Positions 57,824 to 64,000 of a stretch of 64,000 nt of DNA are shown here, piece by piece. Each line of letters begins with the position of its first letter. Position 1 is the first letter of the stretch. The translations under genes were made by a program, and so were the position numbers. The stretch is from Sinorhizobium terangae (GTDB taxonomy: Bacteria > Pseudomonadota > Alphaproteobacteria > Rhizobiales > Rhizobiaceae): the NCBI RefSeq assembly GCF_029714365.1, contig NZ_CP121660.1, forward strand, positions 310,001-374,000. Direction: 5' to 3'. The notes under the pieces are model-generated. The model was not told the origin of the DNA. It was given only the letters and a program-made list of their open reading frames with translations, and did no database searches.

Positions 57824-59692
57824 TCAAAAGCCTGCCTTCTTCAAGCCCTCGCGGTAATGCTCCCTCTGCCACTCCTCGCGGAAGGGCACGATCGCCATCC
57901 ATCTGTCGAGATCGAAATCCGGGTGGACATCGAATGTCTTGCGCACGAACTGGCGCGCCTTTCTGCGGTCGCCGAGCATGCCCCAGCTTGCCGCCGATAG
58001 TCGGTCGGCGGGCGCTCTGTCCCGCATCCGATCAATGTAACCGAGGGCCTCTTCGTATTGGCCAAGGGAATAGCTGGCACCAGCCGCCGCCCAAAAATAG
58101 GTGTCGGGTGAGATCGGATTGAGATCGATCGCCGTCTTGATCTTTTGAAGTCCCTCCGCTGGGCGTGACGCCTGCACGAGGGTGTCGCCGTAGCTGGCGA
58201 GGACATTGGCGTAGTGCGGGCTCAACGCTTCCGCCCTGTCGAGGAACTCAACGCTCTCGTCGAATTGGCGCATGTAGAGCTTGACCACGCCGAGTTCCAG
58301 ATAGCCGGAGGCGAGTGTTTCGTCGGCGACCACGGCCTCCCGGGCATGTCGCTCGGCCAGCCTCAGCAGCTCACGATCATTGCGTGCTGTCAGCAGCCAT
58401 TCGAAGAAATAGGTCCGGGCCAGTCCGCCCATCGCGGGTGCGAAACCCGCCTGTTGGCCCAGTGCCTGCCTGAAGCTCTTGCGGGCGCGGCGGATCTCGG
58501 GAAGGTTGAGGTCCTTCAGGTGTCGCTGGCCGAGAAGATAGCTTCGATAGGAATCCGCGTGACCCTCATAGGAGCCACGAACGGCCTCGTTCTGTTCAAT
58601 CTGACTGGCAATAGCCGCAGCGATCCGATGCGCAATGCCCCTGCGCGACTGCATCAGCCCATCGCCGATGAGATTGAACCGGTCGGCCCAGATGACCTCG
58701 TCGTTGGCGAAGAAGATCAGCTGGGCAAAGAGGCTCTGGCGGTCACCCTCGTCGGTCAATCGTGTGTCGAGGATATAGCTGATGGCATGCCGTTCGTAGG
58801 TGTTGGCCTTGTCGGCCTGAAGGCCGATCTGCGCCGCGGTATAGGGCGCGATGACACTGACGGAGCGAAGGGCGCATAGGCCGATCGTCACGTCCTCGAT
58901 GAGCGAACTTGCAAAGATCGCCGCGGTGCTGTCTCCACGCTCGGAGTTGGGCGGCAGCAGCACGAGCCGCGGCGGCTTTCTCTGGTGAGAGTCGTCCCGG
59001 GGGAGGATCTCGACGGGCGCGGACGGTTGGTTGCCGATGATCGGCACCGACCGGCTGACGCTGTCGAAGATGACCTGCGCATCATGGTGCCGTCCATCCG
59101 ACTCCAACGCAGCCTTCAAGACTTTGCGGACTTCCTCGTCCGACGGGCTGCGTTCGAGCAATCGCATTGCCGCCGACTTCAGCAGTTCGCGATGCTTGCC
59201 CGCGGCGGCGGGCGCCGCGGCAAGCAGGCTCTCCCTGAGCAGGGACATATGCGTCTCGCGCTGGCGGTTGATCCAGGCATCAAGCGCCCTCCCGTGCGAT
59301 TTCGCGTCCTTCAGGAAGTCGTCGCGCAGCACAGTGGCAATGCGGCAGAAGCGAGCGACGGCGTCGTCGCCGTCGTCGGTCACGGCATCGAGATCGCTCG
59401 TCAAGCTTCCGGGATTGAGCAGGATCGACGACTGCGAAAAGGTCAGGAAGGTTCGACCGAGCTCCATCTGTTGCGCGGTGATGCGGGAAATTGTCTTGCG
59501 CAGGTTGACATAGGCCTGGCTCGACTCGACCCCGTCCCAGAGCAGCCTGGCGATTTCCGCCCGGGATTGTTCGCGACAGCCGTTGGCAATCGCGAGACAC
59601 AGGATGAGCAGACCCTTCTCGGGAAAGGCGACTTCGCGCCCCGCTTCATTTAGTAGGCGCAATCGTCCCAGCGTCTGCAACCTATAGGTCAT
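57824..59692 (-). CDS. SARP-like transcriptional regulator with C-terminal TPR region
   Basis: The 622-residue protein starts with a winged-helix DNA-binding domain (LQTLGRLRLLNEAGREVAFP…, about residues 5-70) followed by a BTAD-like helical part (about 100-215). A TolB-N/adenylate-cyclase-associated-type middle domain follows (SSLIEDVTIGLCALRSVSVIAPY, about 262-360). The C-terminal third has TPR-like repeats (about 380-600). No adenylate cyclase catalytic domain is present. Spaced 38 bp before the precursor gene on the same strand, it probably controls the YcaO-TfuA operon. Confidence 0.82.
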   Translation of the reverse strand: MTYRLQTLGRLRLLNEAGREVAFPEKGLLILCLAIANGCREQSRAEIARLLWDGVESSQAYVNLRKTISRITAQQMELGRTFLTFSQSSILLNPGSLTSDLDAVTDDGDDAVARFCRIATVLRDDFLKDAKSHGRALDAWINRQRETHMSLLRESLLAAAPAAAGKHRELLKSAAMRLLERSPSDEEVRKVLKAALESDGRHHDAQVIFDSVSRSVPIIGNQPSAPVEILPRDDSHQRKPPRLVLLPPNSERGDSTAAIFASSLIEDVTIGLCALRSVSVIAPYTAAQIGLQADKANTYERHAISYILDTRLTDEGDRQSLFAQLIFFANDEVIWADRFNLIGDGLMQSRRGIAHRIAAAIASQIEQNEAVRGSYEGHADSYRSYLLGQRHLKDLNLPEIRRARKSFRQALGQQAGFAPAMGGLARTYFFEWLLTARNDRELLRLAERHAREAVVADETLASGYLELGVVKLYMRQFDESVEFLDRAEALSPHYANVLASYGDTLVQASRPAEGLQKIKTAIDLNPISPDTYFWAAAGASYSLGQYEEALGYIDRMRDRAPADRLSAASWGMLGDRRKARQFVRKTFDVHPDFDLDRWMAIVPFREEWQREHYREGLKKAGF

Positions 59693-59724
59693 GCGGCCCC
59701 CTCGCTGACGGTAAGGTTATCTGT

Positions 59725-59823
59725 ACTGCATGTTTTCTTAAATCGCGACCGATTTAAGAAAACATGCAGCAATTCAAAGCGCTACAGCGCTCTTTGCGCG
59801 TCTGATAAGACGCGCAGCGCCGT
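59725..59823. repeat. RIME-like intergenic palindromic element, full copy D
   Basis: About 99 bp with two palindromes: TGCATGTTTTCTTAAATC opposite GATTTAAGAAAACATGCA, then GCGCGTCTGATAAGACGCGC. Link segment GCAATTCAAAGCGCTACAGC matches the copies at 9931 and 17993. It separates the XRE gene from the SARP gene. Confidence 0.75.
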
Positions 59824-59828
59824 GGTCT

Positions 59829-60287
59829 CTAGCCGTGCAGAGGCTCGGTGCGACGCGCCCCGGAGATCGCGCTCGTCGACTCCATATCCGGTGCCTGGGC
59901 CATGGCGGCAACGAGCGAGATGATCTTCTTGCGCAACACCGGATCGGCGATCTTCAGGAAAGCCCTGTTGAGCGCGATCCCTTCCTTCGAGGCCACGAAG
60001 GAAGAAATCTCGTTCGATTCATGCATGTCCCCGGCGCTGTCCCGTCCCGACGGCTTGTCGTCTTCGCGTTGGAAGAAGAAGCTCGGGTGGACACCCAGGA
60101 TATCGGCGATCGCCTGCAGGCGGCTCGCGCCGATGCGGTTTGTGCCCTTTTCGTATTTCTGTACCTGCTGGAACGTGATGCCCAAGCCGTCGGCCAGCTT
60201 CTCCTGGCTCAGCCCGACCATCAGTCTGCGCATTCGGACACGAGAACCGACAAAGGTATCTATCGGGTTGGGATCCTTTTTATTCAT
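59829..60287 (-). CDS. XRE-family transcriptional regulator
   Basis: The 152-residue protein has a Cro/CI-type helix-turn-helix (about residues 12-70: RMRRLMVGLSQEKLADGLGITFQQVQKYEKGTNRI), then a flexible Asp/Ser-rich part and a C-terminal helical segment. The same layout is found in PhrR/PraR-like rhizobial regulators; that name would be a guess. The ATG at 60287 is preceded by GAGGAGA. Target genes are not evident. Confidence 0.88.
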   Translation of the reverse strand: MNKKDPNPIDTFVGSRVRMRRLMVGLSQEKLADGLGITFQQVQKYEKGTNRIGASRLQAIADILGVHPSFFFQREDDKPSGRDSAGDMHESNEISSFVASKEGIALNRAFLKIADPVLRKKIISLVAAMAQAPDMESTSAISGARRTEPLHG

Positions 60288-60464
60288 CGCAGTGATTCTC
60301 CTCGGAACGGTTCGACCTCGTCCATATAAGTTTGCTCGAATAAATGACGTGATGCAATCAGCGCGCGCCAGAAACCGGGAGCTGAAACACATTTTGTGAT
60401 TGTGTTGCGTCGTGATTATGTCGCGCACAAGGCATATGCGCTGCGCCGGCTGACTGCGAAGGCG

Positions 60465-61088
60465 TCAGACAAACCGGATTGCCGTCGAAGCGATCGCGGT
60501 TGCGCCGAATCCGATAAGCAGAAGCCCGGAAAGGCGCGACGCCCAGGTGGCGAAACCGTCCGGGAGCCGCGTCTTGGCAAGCGCGACGCCGCCGCTCAGG
60601 AAAAACCACCAGGCGAGCGAACCGAGAAAGACGCCCGAGACAACAATTGCGCCTTTTGCTCCTTCGCCGACCGTCGAAAGCCCGAGCCCCGCAAAGATGG
60701 CGGCGAAGGAGAGGATGGTCGTCGGGTTGGCGATCGTCAGGAAGAAGGTCGCGGTCGTCGTGTGAAAGAGATCGCGCGCGTCGATCTCGGCGGCCGCGGC
60801 AACGGGTTTCGGCGCCAATCCGCGCCAGCCGAGCCAGATCATGAACAGGCCTCCCACAATGCCGAGTGGCGTTGCGATCACGGAAAGCGCGGCAGCGAAT
60901 GCCGCAAACCCGACCGCAGCAAGCATCGCGTAGGTGGCGTCTGCGAGCGCGGTTCCGAGGCCGCCGGCGACGCCGGCCCAAAAGCCGCGCGTCAGCGTGC
61001 GGCTGATGCAAAGCGCGCCGATCGGCCCGACCGGCGCGGCAATGGCTAGGCCGAGCAGGAGGCCTTTGCCGAAGAGCAATACGGACAT
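60465..61088 (-). CDS. LysE-family amino-acid exporter
   Basis: The 207-residue inner-membrane protein has six hydrophobic spans and the LysE signature at its start (GLAIAAPVGPIGALCISRTLTRG, about residues 13-35) plus TIANPTTILSF. It exports an amino acid. It starts 2 bp after the Lrp gene stop, so the two form an operon; an Lrp-type regulator with its exporter is a common pair. Confidence 0.92.
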   Translation of the reverse strand: MSVLLFGKGLLLGLAIAAPVGPIGALCISRTLTRGFWAGVAGGLGTALADATYAMLAAVGFAAFAAALSVIATPLGIVGGLFMIWLGWRGLAPKPVAAAAEIDARDLFHTTTATFFLTIANPTTILSFAAIFAGLGLSTVGEGAKGAIVVSGVFLGSLAWWFFLSGGVALAKTRLPDGFATWASRLSGLLLIGFGATAIASTAIRFV

Positions 61089-61090
61089 CT

Positions 61091-61543
61091 CTAGCGGACC
61101 TCCGGTCCTGTGAAGAGGTTATCGGCAACGGTCGAAAGCGCGATGACGGTTTCGCTGCGGGCGAGATATCGCCGTGCCTTCAGCTCCGAGAGAAACGGCT
61201 CAATGTCGCCGAGCGTCGGCATGCGGATCTTGACGCAATAGGACCACGAGCCGGTCACGTGATGGCATTCGGCGACGACCGGGTGCGCCGCCATGAAGGC
61301 ACGGAATTCGGCTTCATCGGCATCGGCCGAAAGGGCGATCCAGACGAAGGCCAGAACTTCGAGGCCAAGGGCGCGATGATCCACGTCGAGCGTAAAGCGG
61401 CGGATCGTGCCACTTGCGACCAGACGGCGGATGCGTTCGTTGACCGCGGACGGCGAGAGGTCGATCGCCGCACCTATATCGGTCAGCGACGTGCGAGCGT
61501 CGTCCGCAAGAATTCCAATGATTTTTCTGTCCGTCTCGTCCAT
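61091..61543 (-). CDS. Lrp/AsnC-family transcriptional regulator
   Basis: The 150-residue protein has an N-terminal helix-turn-helix (DARTSLTDIGAAIDLSPSAVNERIRRL, about residues 15-41) and a C-terminal RAM ligand domain (about 65-140). It probably senses an amino acid and controls the LysE exporter gene that follows. It is divergent from gluconokinase. Confidence 0.92.
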   Translation of the reverse strand: MDETDRKIIGILADDARTSLTDIGAAIDLSPSAVNERIRRLVASGTIRRFTLDVDHRALGLEVLAFVWIALSADADEAEFRAFMAAHPVVAECHHVTGSWSYCVKIRMPTLGDIEPFLSELKARRYLARSETVIALSTVADNLFTGPEVR

Positions 61544-61718
61544 TTCAGAAAAATACGTGGAACTTTGGAGGAATTCAAGTGTTTCCTTGGCGCGGTCCTC
61601 TCTGGCATCGCGGCAGTCCTCCCGCCGATCGGCCGTGCCGCTTGCCCACCGGCGGCGCGGAAGCTATGAGCGGAAGCGCAATTGCTCGCCAGCAGACAGG
61701 GAAGACAGGTCCAGGACA

Positions 61719-62258
61719 ATGATCGAGAAGAGACAGAAAGACACGGTGTCGGAGCACCGATTTCCAGGCTCGATCATCGTGATGGGTGTGTCGGGAAGCG
61801 GAAAATCATCTGTGGGCGAACGGATTGCGAAGGCCTATGGCTATCCCTTCATCGAAGGGGACGCTCTGCATCCGCCCGAGAACATCAAGAAAATGTCCGA
61901 GGGCATTCCGCTGACCGACGATGACCGCTGGCCATGGCTTGCGGCGATCGGCCGTAAGCTCGCGGAAAATGCGGGGCCGGCCGTCGTTGCCTGCTCGGCG
62001 CTCAAAGTGAGTTATCGTCAGAAGCTGCGTGAATGCGCACCGGAGGGGTTGGCCTTCGTCCATCTCCATGGAAGCGAGGCGGTGCTGGCGGAACGGATGC
62101 AGCACCGCACCGGCCACTTCATGCCTGCGTCCTTGTTGAAGACCCAGCTCGCAACCCTGGAAGATCCGACCGGCGAGGCGAAGACCGTGACGGTCGACAT
62201 CGACCAGTCGCTGGACGCAATCGTCGATGAGGCGCTTGGCGCCCTCGGCAGGATGTAG
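61719..62258 (+). CDS. gntK: Gluconokinase
   Basis: The 179-residue P-loop kinase has Walker A (GVSGSGKSSVGE, about residues 24-35), the gluconate region FIEGDALHPPENIKKMSEGIPL and the LTDDDRWPWL block that characterise GntK. It makes 6-phosphogluconate from gluconate. The start at 61719 is chosen because an upstream open frame from 61407 has no family similarity; AGGA precedes the ATG. It stands alone. Confidence 0.93.
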   Translation: MIEKRQKDTVSEHRFPGSIIVMGVSGSGKSSVGERIAKAYGYPFIEGDALHPPENIKKMSEGIPLTDDDRWPWLAAIGRKLAENAGPAVVACSALKVSYRQKLRECAPEGLAFVHLHGSEAVLAERMQHRTGHFMPASLLKTQLATLEDPTGEAKTVTVDIDQSLDAIVDEALGALGRM

Positions 62259-62603
62259 CGCGCGCTCATTGCTCGGGATTCGATGCCATCATCCGTCTCG
62301 AATAGCGGCATCGCGTGGGCGCGACCCATGCCGGGTGCAAAGCATCGATCTGCCGTAGGTGAGCCTTCCCCTTTTCAAATCGTGCTTGGCTGCCAAGCTC
62401 TTTGGAAGGAAATTAGCCGAGCGCGATGTTATCGTTCGCGGCAATGGCCGTGCGGCGTTACGATGCGGTGATTCATGAACCAAAGCGCGTCAGGAAAGAC
62501 GCGCGGCGCTGTCGGCGATCGTGCATCGAGGAGGATGCCCGCGAGGCCTGTTTCTGCCGGCGATGAGGAGATCGCCGCCGGAGGCATGCGGAGGAGAAAA
62601 GAC
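62259..62603. other. Intergenic region with RIME half-element and isovaleryl-CoA dehydrogenase leader
   Basis: About 345 bp. CAAAGCGCGTCAGGAAAGAC followed by GCGCGG (62481-62512) is a RIME half-element. The frame of the following gene is open upstream to 62475, but those codons overlap the repeat and are not family-like. No separate gene is evident. Confidence 0.5.
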
Positions 62604-63767
62604 ATGTATCAAGGTGGACTGAGTTTCGCCCTCGGCGATGACATCGACGCGCTGCGCGACAGCGTACGCCGGTTTGCGAGCGAACGGATCGCGCCACTCG
62701 CGGAAGAGACGGACCGGAGCAATGCGTTTCCCGCGCCCCTCTGGCGGGAGATGGGAGAGCTCGGCGTGCTCGGCATCACCGCCGACGAGGCCTATGGTGG
62801 TGCCGGCATGGGATACCTCGCCCATTGCGTCGCGATGGAGGAAATCAGCCGCGCATCGGCCTCCGTCGGCCTAAGCTACGGCGCCCACTCCAATCTCTGC
62901 GTCAACCAGATCAATCGCAACGGCAGCCCCGCGCAAAAGGCCAAATATCTGCCGAAGCTCATTTCCGGCGAACATGTCGGTGCGCTCGCCATGTCCGAAC
63001 CGGGTGCCGGCTCCGACGTGGTCTCGATGACGCTCAAGGCCGACAAGCGTGGCGACCGCTACGTGCTGAACGGCAACAAGATGTGGATCACCAATGGCCC
63101 GGACGCCGATGTACTGGTGGTCTATGCCAAGACCGATCCGGCCGCCGGCCCGCGCGGCATCACCGCCTTCCTCGTCGAAAGGGGTTTCGCCGGCTTCTCG
63201 ACCGGCCAGAAGCTCGACAAGCTCGGCATGCGCGGCTCCAACACCTGCGAACTCATATTCAGGGACTGCCAGGTGCCGGAGGAAAACGTGCTCGGCGCGG
63301 AAGGCCGCGGTGTCAACGTCCTGATGTCCGGCCTCGACTATGAGCGCGTGGTGCTGTCGGCCGGGCCGCTCGGCATCATGGCGGCTTGCCTCGATGTCGT
63401 CGTCCCCTATCTCCATGAACGCAAGCAGTTCGGCCAGCCGATCGGCGAGTTCCAGTTGATGCAGGGAAAGCTTGCCGACATGTACGTGACGATGAATGCG
63501 GCGCGCGCCTATGTCTATGCGGTGGCGGCAGCGTGCGACCGCGGCGAAACCGCGCGCAAGGATGCCGCCGGCTGCATCCTCTATGCGGCGGAAAAGGCGA
63601 CCGCACTGGCGCTCGAGGCGATCCAGGCGCTTGGGGGCAACGGCTACACCAACGACTACCCGGCCGGCCGCCTGCTGCGTGACGCCAAGCTCTACGAGAT
63701 CGGCGCCGGCACGAGCGAGATCCGCCGGATGCTGATCGGGCGCGAGCTGTTCGCGGAAACGAAATAG
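62604..63767 (+). CDS. liuA: Isovaleryl-CoA dehydrogenase
   Basis: The 387-residue flavoprotein has the acyl-CoA dehydrogenase signatures [16 protein letters not shown] (about residues 131-146) and [25 protein letters not shown] (about 348-372). The active-site Glu of isovaleryl-CoA dehydrogenase lies in the [11 protein letters not shown] segment (about 249-259), a position characteristic of this subfamily. It makes 3-methylcrotonyl-CoA in leucine degradation. GGAGGAG precedes the ATG. The next gene, 58 bp downstream, encodes the following pathway enzyme. Confidence 0.92.
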   Translation: MYQGGLSFALGDDIDALRDSVRRFASERIAPLAEETDRSNAFPAPLWREMGELGVLGITADEAYGGAGMGYLAHCVAMEEISRASASVGLSYGAHSNLCVNQINRNGSPAQKAKYLPKLISGEHVGALAMSEPGAGSDVVSMTLKADKRGDRYVLNGNKMWITNGPDADVLVVYAKTDPAAGPRGITAFLVERGFAGFSTGQKLDKLGMRGSNTCELIFRDCQVPEENVLGAEGRGVNVLMSGLDYERVVLSAGPLGIMAACLDVVVPYLHERKQFGQPIGEFQLMQGKLADMYVTMNAARAYVYAVAAACDRGETARKDAAGCILYAAEKATALALEAIQALGGNGYTNDYPAGRLLRDAKLYEIGAGTSEIRRMLIGRELFAETK

Positions 63768-63825
63768 ACGAACGGCGACTGCCGTTCGTCGCGCATCTTG
63801 GTCAAATCCCGTGCCTGAGGGCTTC

Positions 63826-64000
63826 ATGACAATCTTGAGATCGCATATCTCGGCATCCTCCGACCTCTACCAGAGCAACTACGCAGCGATGACGGATGCC
63901 ATCGCGACGGTCGAGGAGGCGGTGCGGCTCGCCGTCAGCGGCGGCGGCGAGAAGGCGCGGGAGCGCCATGTCAGTCGCGGCAAGCTGCTGCCGCGCGACA
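63826..64000 (+). CDS. Methylcrotonyl-CoA carboxylase carboxyltransferase (beta) subunit, N-terminal part
   Basis: The gene is cut by the window end; 58 residues are visible. They read as the start of an acetyl/propionyl/methylcrotonyl-CoA carboxyltransferase: SSDLYQSNYAAMTDAIATVE and KARERHVSRGKLLPRD. The position after isovaleryl-CoA dehydrogenase makes the methylcrotonyl-CoA-specific form (LiuB/MccB) most likely. A GAGG site lies 6-8 bp before the ATG. Confidence 0.88.
   Translation, partial: MTILRSHISASSDLYQSNYAAMTDAIATVEEAVRLAVSGGGEKARERHVSRGKLLPRD

Noticed and set aside
1..64000. CRISPR arrays, tRNA or rRNA genes
   Set aside because: No regularly spaced direct repeats and no tRNA- or rRNA-like sequence were recognised on reading; a dedicated search was not possible.

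Overview
The window is high-GC alphaproteobacterial DNA. Gene families, the scattered palindromic intergenic elements (RIME-like) and the gene repertoire point to a Sinorhizobium/Ensifer-type member of the Rhizobiaceae, most likely a secondary replicon or an accessory part of the chromosome: almost everything is nutrient uptake, catabolism and its regulators, with no ribosomal RNA, tRNA or core housekeeping block seen. The assignment to Sinorhizobium/Ensifer is an inference from protein style and repeats, not a database result.

Layout. 1-6191: a sugar-amine-type locus (end of an FAD oxidase, polar amino-acid ABC permease and ATPase with a DMT exporter between them, a FrlD-like kinase, a FrlB-like SIS protein, and a GntR/UTRA repressor with two matching palindromic operator candidates). 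6264-9428: a GXWXG/DUF4334 protein, an RNase Z-like metallo-hydrolase and an SfnB-type flavin dehydrogenase. 10189-18927: a COG4529-type FAD protein, an aldo/keto reductase, a DUF1127 protein, a three-gene periplasmic molybdenum hydroxylase with its cytochrome c, and an SDR protein without the usual catalytic Tyr/Lys. 19505-24239: organosulfur (sulfonate-like) utilisation, with FMN reductase, flavin monooxygenase and ABC transporter. 24522-31178: a small lipoprotein, a second COG4529 protein, a sugar isomerase/dehydrogenase pair, and an NfeD-slipin pair. 31281-32330: an IS630-family insertion sequence exactly at the stop codon of the next gene. 32330-39209: a quinate/shikimate-type operon (dehydroshikimate dehydratase-HPPD fusion, shikimate dehydrogenase, TRAP transporter) facing a TetR regulator.

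40793-53909 is a complete nitrate assimilation locus on the minus strand: nasT-nasS (ANTAR antiterminator and cytoplasmic sensor), then nrtA-nrtB-fused double ATPase-nirB-nirD-nasA-cysG. The leader before nrtA carries a sigma-54 -24/-12 promoter, two adjacent hexaloop hairpins of the ANTAR type (A at loop position 1 and G at position 4, 4-nt linker) and an overlapping intrinsic terminator, so nitrogen limitation and nitrate/nitrite can both be read from this leader.

54135-59692 holds a small Deg-like protease, a small conserved-looking protein and then the most unusual system in the window: a minus-strand operon of a SARP/TPR regulator, a 72-residue Cys-free candidate precursor peptide, a YcaO cyclodehydratase/thioamidation enzyme and a TfuA partner. 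This is the layout of a thioamide-forming RiPP pathway whose product is not evident. 59829-64000 contains an XRE regulator, an Lrp-LysE amino-acid export pair, gluconokinase, and the start of a leucine/isovalerate degradation operon (isovaleryl-CoA dehydrogenase and the cut-off methylcrotonyl-CoA carboxylase beta subunit).
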